Positions 13,901 to 28,900 of a stretch of DNA of 64,000 nt are shown here, piece by piece; the first letter of the stretch is position 1, and the number at the start of each line of letters is the position of its first letter. The notes beneath the pieces were generated by a model. That model was not told the DNA's origin. It saw nothing but the letters and a program-made list of their open reading frames with translations, and searched no databases. The translations under genes were made by a program, and so were the position numbers. This DNA is from Sipunculus nudus (Eukaryota; Annelida; Sipuncula; Golfingiida; Sipunculidae): contig CM049315.1 of NCBI GenBank assembly GCA_026874595.1, positions 9,091,664 to 9,155,663 of the forward strand, written 5' to 3'.

Positions 13901-16900
13901 GGGGCCCATTACGATATCTGATGTATATTAACAGAAGATAATCCCTCAAACCTTTGATAAAAAATAGTCAAAAACACCAATCCCACTGCACACAGGTTGT
14001 ATGTTTTGTTTATATTAACATATTTATAACATGTAGGGGGTCTGCCAAAATAACCTAAATACACTGAGCAAGGACATCTGGCAGCAAGTCAAACAAGGTT
14101 GGCAAAGGGTGTTTTATAAGTAGTGACCTTTCACTTCTGCACAAAATCAACCATCCTCCTTAGGTTACATCCTTTTTTGATTGTCAACACTGCTAAGTTT
14201 ACTAACAGCTTGTAGATAAACTAGCTCATGTGTCCATCTCTGGGTTATTATAAGAACTTTTCTGAACAGGAATTACCTGGAGTTCATTAACATATATGCA
14301 GAGAAGGTAAAAAAATCACAAAAAAATTATATACAAAAGGTAAGTGAATAGCTGGCTTTAAAAAAGAGATATAATATTATGTCCTGCATCACCGTACATA
14401 CAATATCTAAATTAACAACATATAATCGAATACCATCCAGGTAACTGTTTTAACACAATGTGCTTGAGAGAACATGTAAACAGTGCTCAACAGAAACAGT
14501 ACATCTCAAGATACACAAGTATGAATCTGACCAGTCTGTGAGATGTTCAAAAGGAACTGGTCAGTTAAAATATATTTCATACCTCTATATAACATATTTT
14601 TTCATTTCCATTTACAGTATCATATGACATGACAAATTTAAATAGTCATCCCATTCATTTGACAGGCCATTAAGATGGGCATGTCATTTCAGGCATCAGA
14701 TTAGGTTTTTTAAGGGTGTCTACCTATCCGTTGCATTTTAATATTTCATTGTTCCTTTGATAATTAACTTCAAATTAAACCTATTCAGGACTTTTGGGGT
14801 CCAATGGATCCCTGGGATTTCTTTTAGCTGGCACGTTTATAATTAAACTGCTGTCGGGTCATGGTATTATGTATTCCTCAGGCAAATAGTTGTGTACATT
14901 ATGATAGGTTGATGAGTTTCATTGGCTACGTTTTGTATATTCGCTGATCAATTTTGTGTCTGGGGTCCAGTGGACCCCGAATTTACTTACCTTTTTGTGC
15001 AGCTACTGATCTCTTAACTTGTTATATATGCTTTACCCTAGGTGTTTACATCCTACCATTTGCTAACTGTGAAGTAAACCAACAGAAGAATGACTCAGAG
15101 ACAGAAATTCACAGTTGCTGAAGTCATACGTAGGCTGCTTGAAGAGTCAGATGAGTCAATTGATGAGAACCCTGAATCAAATGATGATGAGTTTCTGCCA
15201 AATGGTGAAGAAGTAGTTTCCGAGGAGGAAGAAATGAACCTGAGATACAAAGTGATTCTTGTGATGAGGATAATGATGATCCAGGTAACAGAGCAGTTGG
15301 TAATACTGGACAAGGAAATCAATCACAAACATTCAGGGGAATCATGGAAGAGGGACTCAGGAAAACAGGGAAAGACAGACTGAACAGCAGGAAGGAGAAC
15401 AAGGATTACCTGAAAATGCAGAGGCAGTAGTACAGAGAAGAAGAGGATGTGGCAGGGGAATTGGTAGAGGACGAGGAAGAAGACAAGAAGGAAAAGGAAG
15501 AGGTCAAGGAAGACGAGGAGGCAATGTGAACGAGACAGACGTACAAGATGAAGATGACAGAGATGGTGGTGAAGGTGATCAACATGATGATGGTGGAAGC
15601 AACCAACAAAACGTAGATGGCCATGGAAGCCTTACTGGCCGAAATGGAAAGATCTGGACTCGAAATCCTCCACAAGCTGTAAGAAGGGGTCCCCAAGATA
15701 TTATTCGCCAACAGACTGGTATAACCTCTCATGGCCGCATGGAAAATATGAAATGCGCATTTGCACTGTATGTGACAAAAGACATGTTAGATATCATTGT
15801 TCGTCACACAAACCGAGAGGCAAATCTTGTGTACGACGAATGGAACAAGGCTCATCCTAATGCACAGAAAACATGGAAAGATACTGATGACATTGAATTA
15901 CTTTCCTGGGTTTATTGGTGCTTGCCGGTGTGTACCACTCTTCACTTGAGTCTCTTGAGGAGATGTGGTCACCAAAAACAGGAAGGGCAATTTTCATTTT
16001 TACAATGCCACTGAAAAGATTCAAAAGTATCATGCGCTTCATTCGCTTTGATAACAAGAACACAAGGGCTCAGCGTGTAGCTCAAGAAAAGCTTGCCGCC
16101 ATCCGCGATATACTGGACATGTTTATAGCCCAGCTGAAGAAACAAAACATTCCCAGAACAAATATGACAATAGATGAGCAGCTAGTTCAATTCAGAGGAT
16201 GATGTCCCTTCAAGCAGTACATGCCCTCCAAACCTGCTAAGTACGGTATCAAAGTGTGGTGGAACTGTGATGCCTCCACCTCCTACCCGCTGAATGGACA
16301 AGTGTACCTTGGTTGACATGCGGGTGAAGCTAGATAAGTTAGTCAAGGTAAGCGGGTTGTCAATGACATGGTAAGGCCATGGTATAGGTCTGGACGCAAC
16401 GTTGTTGCAGATAACTTTTTCACCAGCATCCCTCTCGCGGAACAACTCCTGGCCGAAAACTTGACACTAGTTGGAACTCTGAGAAAAAACAAACCTGAAA
16501 TTTCACCAGAGATGCTGCAAAGCAGAAATCGTGCTACTGATTCGTCAATTTTTGCATTTGCAGACAATGTGACACTGGTATCTTATGTACCAAAACCGAA
16601 TGCTGCAGTGATTTTGCTATCTACCATGCACCATGACATGGAAGTTGAAGGTGATCACCAGAAACCTGCCATAATCAAACACTATAATGCGACAAAGAGT
16701 GGGGTCGACAACCTGGATCATTTGGTCGGGATGTTTTCTGTGAAGCGCAAAACTAGGAGATGGCCTCTTGTCTTATTTTTCAACATGCTTGATGTTGCGG
16801 GCGTGGCAGCATTCATTATTTGGATCAGCAACTTCTTGGAATGGCAGATGCGAAGGAAAGCCACAAGAAGAAGATTTTTTCTGGCTGATCTGGGTACTAG

Positions 16901-19900
16901 CCTTGTCCAAGATGAGATCAACAGACGGATAAATAATCCAAAAAATCTCCGCAAGGGTTCCACGGCAGCCCTAATCACACTTGGGTACATGCAACGTCAA
17001 CATGATGAGCACGTGAGACAGCCAGCGGCAAAGAAGAGGTGCTACCTATGCCCGCGGGAGGCAGACAGGAAAACCCGTACTCGCTGTACTGACTGCAGAA
17101 ACAACGTATGTCAAGAACATTCTACCAACAATGTGATTTGCTATCAGTGTGTATAGATCAGATATTTTCACCAGGTGATATATCAATCCAAATATTTATA
17201 GTTTTATGAACACTACTGTTTTGTTGCTTCTACAGAAGTATTGAGTTCACGGGGTCCAATGGACCCCATGAGTTTTGATATCCTGTATATCAGATATATT
17301 GCTACATCTCCAAAGGAACACTTATTTATTTTTGCTACAGTAATTAAGCATGCTTTTTAATTTAAAAACCCGTCTTTGTGTGTACTTAAATGGGTTGAAT
17401 AAAGAAATTTTCATTTTTTTTTTTGGTATTTTTATCAGAAAATAATTGTCTTTTTTATTTCAAAAATATCCTTTTGATACAGAAAATTTGACAATCAGAC
17501 CTTCTTGGGCACTAAAATGTTCTATTTAATTGGGAAATGTATGATAACAAACCATAAAAGGTATAAAATGAACACCAACCAAAAAATAATTGTGTTATCC
17601 GTCATGAGGTCCGATGGACCCCAAAAGACCATTAACGTAGCTGAGATTAAAATCATGAATAGGGTAAAAAGAATGATCGACTTCTCACCTTCCTTCATTT
17701 ACAAGTTCGATGAATGCGAGTCCAGCGTGTTTCTGTAGGGAGTTCTGCCACTCCTGAGAGCAGAGCAACATCACTAACTCCACCACGGAGGTGCTCTGTC
17801 TTAATGTCACCAGTCCTACAAAACACACACACTCAGGTCAATACACCAATCCAACAAAACACACACACTGATGTCAATACACCAATCCTACAAAACACAC
17901 ACACTCAGGTCAATACACCAATCTTACAAAAACACACAAAGGTCAATACACCAGTCCTACAAAACACACACACTCAGGTCAATACACCAATCCAACAAAA
18001 CACACACACTGATGTCAATACACCAATCCTACAAAACACACACACTCAGGTCAATACACCAATCTTACAAAAACACACAAAGGTCAATACACCAGTCCTA
18101 CAAAACACACACACTCAGGCCAATACACCAATCCTACAAAACACACACAGAGGTTAATACACCAATCCTACAAAACACACCCTCACGTAAATACAACAGT
18201 CCTACAAAACACACACACTGATGTTGATACACCCATCTTACAAAACACACACAAGGGTCAATACACCAATCCTACAAAATATCCACTGTGGTTAATACAC
18301 CAATCCTACAAAACACACACACAGATGTCAATACACCAATCCTTCAAAACACACAGAGGTCAATACACCAATCCTACAAATTACACACACTGAGTTTAAT
18401 ACACCAATCCTACAAAACACACACACTCAGGTCAATACACGTATCCTACAAAACACACACAAAGGTCAATACATCAGTCCTACAAAACACACACACTGAG
18501 GTCAAAACACCAATCCTACAAAACACACACAATGAGGTCAATACACCAATCTTACAAAACACACACACTTGGGTCAATACACCAATCATACAAAACACAC
18601 ACAGAGGTCAATACACCAATCTTAAAAAAAAACACAAAGGTCAATACATCAGTCCTACAAAACACACACACTGAGGTCAATACACCAATCCTACAAAACA
18701 CACACACTCAGGTCAATACACCAATCCAACAAAACACACACACTGATATCAATACACCAATCCTACAAAACACATACACTCAGGTCAATACACCAATCTT
18801 ACAACAAGGGACCTATGGGTCACTGTGCTCAGCTGACGTTAACCTTGAAGGTAAAAATCTAAAATAATATCAAATGGAGATAAAGTGTAAGAGGAAGAGG
18901 TAATAAAGGCCATGGTTGGTTTATATGATTGGTTTGTATTGATGAGCAAGAAATTGTTGCAAATAATATTTTGTGACCTGACCATGTGTTTCCTAATGTT
19001 GAAACTGCAGCATGTGAGCAGTTTGTGAACAAATGATCTGTACAATTACCATGATCATTAGTTGGCTTTTCGATTAACTGTTGACATTTCAGTAGTTTAC
19101 ACATTTGTTCAATTGAATCTTTTTTTTGTATAATATATATTATTAAATATATGTTTTTTTTTATGAAATGTATACAGTTGAAAAAATAACTAATTAACAA
19201 CATAAAACATGGCAAACAAAGCCTGATCTCAAATTCTGCTGATGCAGGAAAATAATGAACAAATGTTTGTAATAAATCCTCATTTTTTTATCACATCAAT
19301 TTTTTTTTAATTTAAGTTTATATTTCTATACATTTTCAATATAACATATATATCTGAATATAAAAGTTGATTCATAATTCTAAATTGCATCATCATAAAT
19401 CTCAATCTTGTCAGATAACACCACATCATGCATACAAATGTTTATTTTTTTTTTACCACAAAAATATATCTTTAAAATCTGCAAAACAATAAATATCTAA
19501 AAAAAATACTTGATTTAGATTTCACAATTTTTAATTGTGTCTTTATTTATCCATAATGTGCTTCATATTTTATCATAATTTAAGCATACTGATGGGTTCC
19601 ATTATGATTGGTAAAATGATTTAAAAGAAAAATGATTTCTTTAAAAATGCTACATTACACAACATTGCATCTTCTGGATTACACCTTGAATTACTTTTTC
19701 AAGGAAAGTTTTTGCATGTCAGAGTGGAAACAGCATTACAATTAAGGAGATACAGTGAAAACAATAACAATACTGCATAAAACTTGGTGGGTTGGGTTTG
19801 CGGGGGAGGGGGGGGGGGTGTTGATATGAGAATAACTGTACACCTGTCACAGCAGGGGATCTCCCACAGTGACTGTAACAAATCAGAAACCCTGGCATAG

Positions 19901-22900
19901 CTGACTTCCAGTGACCTGGAGTGGGACCCTGCACCTGTAACCTCTAATCAAAGCAAATGACTGCAATAGAGCCTCAAGAAAAAAATCAATAACTAGTTTA
20001 ATTTTCAAGCTTTTATTTCCAAATTTTAGATTTGAACAAATTAAATATTTATGTTTACATGCTGTGAAAATTAAATCAATGGTACTTACAGGAAAAAAAC
20101 GTGCCATGGTCAAAGTTGGGCAAAATTTAAGGTACTGATTTTATTTTTATGCTAATTACTTAAAAAATTTACAAAATTCAGATCTAATTTTGGGTAAGCA
20201 ATTGAATCTTAATCAAACATAGTTATATACTTGGGAAAATAGACTCTAGTTTCAAAATTTTTTATGTTAAGTGAGTAAATATTTATCCTGATTTTTTACA
20301 AAGTCCATTATGTTTGGGCCCATAACTTAAAGAATTTATACTTAACAGACTTAATTTCTGGCATGTACATAGGAACTATATGGAAGAATAATTATGGTAA
20401 ATATGAGGAAAAACAGATGAGTGGTTTTGATATTAGGCATTCCTGAAGTGTGAAAATAGGATTTTAATAAAAAATTGAGGTTTTTCCTTAATTTCTCAAA
20501 GGAACGAAGTTGCAAAGACCCAGTTTTCGGCTTGGTAGGAGATCTTGGGGACATCTAACATTATGCTGAATTTTGGATTCCTAGGTCTTACGGTTTCAAA
20601 ACGTGCCACATCTACGGACGGACGGACGGACGGACGGACGGACGGACAGACGGACGGACGACGGACAATGGACCACGACTATAGCTCAGATGACTTATAG
20701 TCAGCTGAGCTAAAAACACACAAAGGTCAATACACCAGTCCTACAAAACACACATACTCAGGCCAATACACCAATCCTACAAAACACACACAGACGTTAA
20801 TACACCAATCCTACAAAACACACCCTCACGTCAATACAACAGTTCTACAAAACACACACACTGATGTTGATACACCCATCTTACAAAACACACACAAGGG
20901 TCAATACACCAATCCTACAAAATATCCACTGTGGTTAATACACCAATCCTACAAAACACACACACTGAGGTCAATACACCAATCCTTCAAAACACACAGA
21001 GGTCAATACACCAATCCTAAAATTACACACACTGAGGTTAATACACCAATCCTACAAAACACACACACTCAGGTCAATACACGTATCCTACAAAACACAC
21101 ACAAAGGTCAATACACCAATCCTACAAAATATCCACTGTGGTTAACACACCAATCCTACAAAACACACACACTGAGGTCAATACACCAATCCTTCAAAAC
21201 ACACAGAGGTCAATACACCAATCCTACAAATTACACACACTGAGGTTAATACACCAATCCTACAAAACACACACACTCAGGTCAATACACATATCCTACA
21301 AAACACACACAAAGGTCAATACATCAGTTCTACAAAACACACACTGAGGTCAAAACACCAATCCTACAAAACACACACACTGAGGTCAATACACCAATCT
21401 TACATAACACACCCTTGGGTCAATACACCAATTCTACAAAACACACACAGAGGTCAATACACCAATCTTACAAAAACACACAAAGGTCAATACATCAGTC
21501 CTACAAAACACACACACTGAGGTCAATACACCAATCCGACAAAACACACACACTGAGGTCAATACACCAATCCTACAAAACACACACACTGAGGTCAATA
21601 CACCAAGCTACAATAAACCCATTGAGGTCAATACACGAATACTAATACACAAATCCCACAAATTACACACTGGGGTCAATACACCAATCCTTCAAAACAC
21701 AAACAGAGGTCAATACACCAATCTTACAAATCACACACACTGAGGTCATTACAAATGATAACATCATCTAGGGGAAAAAAATAACAAAAATATTATCCTG
21801 AACTTATGAGAAGAATAAATTAATTGTATACTGACTCTTTAATGATAAAGAATTTCACTCTGATCAAGTTCAGCCCTTAAACAATCACCACTTCACAATC
21901 CATCTCTTTACACTTAGTTTACTAGTCTTCTGACAGGTGGCAGCACCTGCTGGCTCGGGGAAAAGGGGGGGGGGGGGGGAAGGTTTCAGTCAAAATCTTT
22001 GTTTGAGATGTCCATCATATTAACTTTTGTGATGAATTAATATTTTTTTTTAAATTAAGCCATGAAGCAAAACATGTAAAAAGAAATTAGTTTGATAAGT
22101 TATCAAATTATATTTCAGCAAAAAACAAGTGGCCCATGGGCCGGGAGGATCAGCTAAATTTGACACACAGGTGATGCATGTATTGATTCTTAATGTTATG
22201 ATCTAGTGAAAATATTTGTTAAGGGACCTTGAACAATGGATAGAAGGACTCTAGAAAGTTTCTAGGTCCATATGTTACCATTTGTATTTTTCCTATAGCT
22301 CAAAGAATACAGGTAATCTTTTTTTCCTATAGATCAGAATATAGGTCACAGTGACCTAATTTCATGTTTCAGTGGATATTTGCCCCAGACCTCCTTAAAT
22401 ATTACATTAGAAGATTATTGGTGGGCCTTACAGATTCAATTCATGCCCTGTCTGACTAAATGGGTGGTCAAAATCATGTTTTTGGTCTGTAGGTTGCAGA
22501 ATATAGGTAACCATGATCTAATTTCAGGTTTCCAAGAGTATTTGCCTAGAACCTCCCTTGATGTTAGGTTAGAAGATTCTAGGCCTAACATATTTAGTAA
22601 CAGATACAATTTAAACCCATCTGACATTCAGGGTGCTCATATTACATCTTTTCCTACAGGTAACAGAATATAGGTCATTATGACCTTATTTCAGGTTTTC
22701 AAGGAGATTTACCTAGGACCTCCCTGGATGTACAATCAGCTGAGCTAAAAAAAGTCTAGAAATATGAATTTCCAAATTTTATGCATTGTCAGTTTAGGAG
22801 TGAAATGGTTAAACTTTTCCAGCAGACTTACCACCAATCAGCAGCTCTTGTCCGTGAGAGCCCAGCAATGTCTTGGATAAAAACGGAGCAAAGTCCACGA

Positions 22901-25900
22901 AGATCTCACGTAGCAGAGGCGCTGCAGACCCGAGGGCCTTCTCCAGCCTTTGTGTGAGGTTCTCCTGGGGGACAGGCAGATCAGATAGGGATGGCGGGAT
23001 GGTGCCGGGGAGGTTGAAGTTCTCTGGTCGGTGTCCCTGGGTAGGGTCAGTGTCGAGCGTTGGGTCACGCAGAGTGATGGCAGACACCCCCTGCATGTGT
23101 AGACCGTCACCTTGGCTGGTCTCCACGGCTGGCTCAGATACTGGTATATGGGTGGTTGTAGGCAAGACAGCAGCTGCTGGTGGGGATGCAGGAGGCTGCT
23201 CTGTTGCTGTTTCTGCCGGCTTTGCTGCTGTTTCTTGGGCTGGTGTTGTCTCCTCAGCAGCAGCCTGACTCACCTCCGCAGCAGCATCTTTCTTTTCAGC
23301 CTCATCAGCTGCAGGAGATGCTGATTCTGGTGCCTTCTCTTCCATTTTCTCTTCTGTCTTTTCAGATTTTGGTTCTTCCTGGACTTCTTTCTGTTCTGAC
23401 CTTTCTGATGCTGTTTCCTTGCTGTTTTCTGCTGAAGCTGCTGCAGACTTTGCTTCTTCAGCAGCTGGAGCATCTGCAGGCTTGTCTTCTGCATCCTTGG
23501 TATCTTCTGTCTTTTGCTCATCAGCAGATTGTGTCACTGATTCCACAGGTTTCTCTTCAGCAGTTGCTTTAGCTGGTTCATCAGCTGCTGTCACCTGTTG
23601 AGCATCTGAGGAACTCACTGCATGACCACTGTCAGCTGATGGAGGACTTTCTTCTGCTTTGGCTTGGCTTTCAGGCTTGCTGGGATCTTCTTTATTTGGA
23701 CTTTCTGAGGCTGCCTCAGGCTTGCTGCTGTCCTCTGATGTTGCTATTGTGCTTGAAGCTTGTTCTTTAGCTTCTGTTTGTGCTGTTTCAGTCTCTCCAT
23801 CTTTTGCTCCCTCTGCTGCAGGTGCTGCATCCTTTGTGTCTGCATCCTTTGTGTCTGCATCAGTTGGTGCTGATTGTTCATCTGAAATGACAATAAATGG
23901 ATGTGAACTAAGCAAACACCACACTAAACACTGCTCACAGGGTTCATACCTTAACAAAAAATAAAGCCTATGTCCTTGTAATGTAAAACAAAACATCAAG
24001 AATACCAGCATTTCAGCAGGAAAAAATCACCTAATTATCATTAAATTTTCATTAAAGTTGTCTTTAAACACAGGTGGGTTTTACAGCCACTGTCCAGACA
24101 CAGATTTTTATCCAGAGGGGAGAAAAACTCCAAAAAGGAAAAGGCTAGAAAGAAGTATAATTCATTAATGATAAAGCTTGAAGTATATCGTCCTACTATT
24201 GATGTAAGCTTGAAGAAGAGCTGCAATGGATACAGACATGTATGATTAAGGGAAACTTCAAAAGAAGATGGAACAAACTATATATATGAAACTGCACCTT
24301 TTGTGCTGCTTTCAGCTGCTGTTTCTGCTCCTGTTGGCTGTGCTGTTCTTTCTTCTGCTGCTGCAGCCTCTGCAGTGACAACAGTGCTGAGGTCTAGGTG
24401 TTTATTAATGAACTGGATATGTAAATTTAACTCTAAATTATCTTTATACTCACTAACATTATCTTAAAATGTGTACTCACTTCTTTGAATTTCAAGATAA
24501 TTTTCACATGAACAAATTTCATCTAAAAGTCGAAAGGATTTATTACTAAGGAGAAAGAAATCACAACTGCAATGACTGATCATATTTGAAGAAAACTGCG
24601 AATTCCAACTTTTGATTATCACTCTGATATATGTTTGAAAGAGGTAAGTACTGTTTGTATTATGATTGAATGCAAAATCTTTATCTTGAAAAGGGATAAA
24701 GGACTTGATTTGAAGGTACATGTTTTCACCACATTGCTTGTAGATACAGGTATGTTTAACTGATTTCAGGATTCCCCGGGTATGAGGAATCATGCTCAGT
24801 GTGACAGTGATTTCAGGATACCCCGGGTATGAGGAATCATGCTCAGTGTGACAGTGATTTCAGGATTCCCCGGGTATGAGGAATCATGCTCAGTGTGACA
24901 GTGATTTCAGGATTCCCCGGGTATGAGGAATCATGCTCAGTGTGACAGTGATTTCAGGATTCCCCGGGTATGAGGAATCATGCTCAGTGTGACAGAGATT
25001 TCAGGATTCCCCGGGTATGAGGAATCATGCTCAGTGTGACAGTGATTTCAGGATTCCCCGGGTATGAGGAATCATGCTCAGTGTGACAGTGATTTCAGGA
25101 TTCCCCGGGTATGAGGAATCATGCTCAGTGTGACAGTGATTTCAGGATTCCCCGGGTATGAGGAATCATGCTCAGTGTGACAGTGATTTCAGGTTTCCCC
25201 GGGTATGAGGAATCATGCTCAGTGTGACAGTGATTTCAGGATTCCCCGGGTATGAGGAATCATGCTCAGTGTGACAGTGATTTCAGGATTCCCCGGGTAT
25301 GAGGAATCATGCTCAGTGTGACAGTGATTTCAGGATTCCCCGGGTATGAGGAATCATGCTCAGTGTGACAGTGATTTCAGGATTCCCCGGGTATGAGGAA
25401 TCATGCTCAGTGTGACAGTGATTTCAGGATTCCCCGGGTATGAGGAATCATGCTCAGTGTGACAGTGATTTCAGGATTCCCCGGGTATGAGGAATCATGC
25501 TCAGTGTGACAGTGATTTCAGGATTCCCCGGGTATGAGGAATCATGCTAAGTGTGACAGTGATTTCAGGATTCCCCGGGTATGAGGAATCATGCTCAGTG
25601 TGACAGTGATTTCAGGATTCCCCGGGTATGAGGAATCATGCTCAGTGTGACAGTGATTTCAGGATTCCCCGGGTATGAGGAATCATGCTCAGTGTGACAG
25701 TGATTTCAGGATTCCCCGGGTATGAGGAATCATGCTCAGTGTGACAGTGATTTCAGGATTCCCCGGGTAAGAGGAATCATGCTAAGTGTGACAGTGATTT
25801 CAGGATTCCCCGGGTATGAGGAATCATGCTCAGTGTGACAGTGATTTCAGGATTTCCCGGGTATGAGGAATCATGCTAAGTGTGACAGTGATTTCAGGAT

Positions 25901-28900
25901 TCCCCGGGTATGAGGAATCATGCTCAGTGTGAGAGTGATTTCAGGATTCCCCGGGTATGAGGAATCATGCTCAGTGTGACAGCAATTCAGCTGAGCAGGA
26001 AGTGCAAAATATTGTACCTGTGACTGCTGCTGTTTCTGTTGTGCTGTCAGCTTCTGTCTCTTCTTCCTTCCCTTCAGGACCTGGAAACATACGATCCTAT
26101 AATTACTGATGAATAGAGGATAAAGAAAATGTGACATAATGTAACACATGAATATGTAATACAGGTGTATATGTTACAAAGAAGGATGCAATAAAGAGAT
26201 ACTATATGTCACACACAATAATTTACAGAGTAATATACAATATGTACAATATCGTCTCCATGGCATCATATTTGAACAACCTCCTGTATTAATTTTAAAA
26301 TGTAAACTACAACCAAATAAAATAAAATTCATTTAAAAGAGGCAGTCTTGATATCGCAGCACTCATTAAGAATTTTTTTTTTCATAGTAACTGGAAATCA
26401 TCCCATCATCAAATACAATGAGTCAGTGAATATTCTTATTTTTTTTTTAATTATCATATATGTTGTATATACTATGTAACAATATTTATTGGATAGCAGT
26501 TTACCCATATTCCTACAAAAACGTCTGAACTGTTTCCCCCTAAATAAGCTAAACCCTTGTATGTCCGTCCTGTATAAGGCACAGCTACAACTAAATACCC
26601 ATTGACATTACTTGGTGAACTGAATCATTTCATATATCAAGAGTTTACCGATCAAGAGCCATGCCTAAAGCCTCTACCAACAGGTGGAGCTATTATTAAC
26701 CTTCTCAATTACCCAGAAAAAAAGAAATTTTCATTTTATTTTCATAATTCACATTAAACATTGTGTACAAAATTATACATGGAAATGGTCTGATAGCAGT
26801 TAGATATATGGCCTTAACAAATATATGGCTATTTTCAGGCTACAGAGACCCTTTTTTTAAGAGATTATATTCACATCCTATTTTTATCAAAGTGTATCTA
26901 TGAAATATAAAAATTTATTTAAACACAAAACAATAAAGTTAGTACATTATAGTTGGTTAAAATAGTCACACGCATCAATTTGTAACACAATGTGAAGGGA
27001 ATATTGATAGTTCCACTTTTTATATAAGATTATACACATGTTTACACTTCTGCATAACACAATACAGTGTCTCATACTCTACTTTGATTCATAACATTTA
27101 ACAAGACAATAAGTTAACAACACGTAGTGGTGTACAACAGGACACAGCACAACAGTGATGAAACTGTGAAGAAAGCACCTGTTCATTGACAACAAAGACA
27201 CTCTCAGCACAGCACCTCATACACACACCTGTACTGGAAAACATACACCTTTTCAGCACAGACTACTTGCTGCATGAATACAAATACCAGTACATTAAAC
27301 ATTGTATAATCACACCAACAACAATGGAATGGGAACACTCACAAAATCTCAAGCAAAGATATCAGGCACGCTATGAGCAAAGGATATCATACAGGAAACT
27401 TCAGTACAAGAATCAGACACGCTACACATAATATATCACAAAAATATAAGCAAAGACAATAGTAAATCTTCTGCAAATGATATCAGTCATACTACGGACA
27501 GGATATTTTACACTTATCAGAAAAGAAAAATGTATATCCACTGTACAAGATATCAGACTACCTCCACAAATGAAATTATAAATCCTCTGAATATCAGACA
27601 TACTTGGCAAAGGAAAATGTAAATCTTCTGTACAAGATATCTGACAAACTCCGCAAACGAAAAATATAAATTCTATGTACCAGATATCAGACAAAATCAG
27701 CAAAGGAAAATATTAATCTTATGTACAAGATATCAGACAAAATCGGCAATGGAAAATATTAATCCTATGTACAAGATATCAGACAAAATCAGCAAAGGAA
27801 AATATTAATCCTATGTACCAGATATCAGACAAAATCAGCAAAGGAAAATATTAATCCTATGTACCAGATATCAGACAAAATCAGCAAAGGAAAATATTAA
27901 TCCTATGTACCAGATATCAGACAACTTGAAACTGAGGATAAGATATCACACATATATTAGCAAAGGAAAATGTAATATCAGTTTAAGATATCAGACAAAC
28001 CAAGCTTAGGATATCCTGAAGAAATCAGCAAAGGACAATAGGTATACACCCTCAACAGTAGACACAAAACACATACAGATCATAGAATATCACAGAATAT
28101 CATCAGCAGAGGAATCTATGGCCAGTCAAACACACCTTTAGCACAAGATATCAGACATATTGTGCACAGGATAATGTACAGACATCTACACAAGCAAAAC
28201 ACATCCACACACATATGACATGCAGGATCACTGAGCTGTATCTTTACAGGACAATTAAATACCAAATTGTTATACTTCAGCACAAGCTCTGAGAAAGGAA
28301 TGTCTGCACAGGACATATACCTGAAGTAGATATCAAAACATTACATTCTAATTTTCTGCCATAACACATGTACTGGATGCATAACACTGGCCAATACACC
28401 TAGTCACACACACAATATACATACAACAAGTACAAAAAAGGAATTTCTGTTCAATTTTCAGTCCTACAATGTGAGGTAATACTCCGAACGTAGATGTTGT
28501 GGCAAACCAATAAAGGCTGCATAACAAGGGGGGATGCCAGGGAGTGTACCTACCAACATGATCTTTTATGTTGAGATTGCACAGACTCTTTCACACATAA
28601 ATTGTTTCCCAACAAGGCTATCCTGCATTTTTATTTGGTATTTATTCAAACTGTATTAATATTAAAGTGAAATGTGCTTCTGCTAGGGCTGTAACAATGC
28701 ATTATCTCATGATGAGACGGATATTATACAATACTTTGCTCATGAATTTATAACTCATACAATACATGTTAGGTTTATAAGGTTAATGAGAGATTAAGAT
28801 TCCAAAACAATGTTCTTCCTTTTTCATAGAAACATTCCCTCTCTTTCCTAAGCGTGAAATAGTTTTGTATCCAAACTATCAGTCAATCAAGTTCTGTTAA

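Noticed and set aside
17714-18867. Thr/Gln/His-rich repeat proteins on the plus strand
   Set aside because: Periodic translation of the 36-bp minisatellite, opposite to the host gene and overlapping its exon.
22873-23964. Several Ser/Ala/Val- or Leu-rich plus-strand open frames of 70-131 codons
   Set aside because: They mirror the acidic low-complexity host exon on the minus strand, whose frame continues into a family-conserved block.
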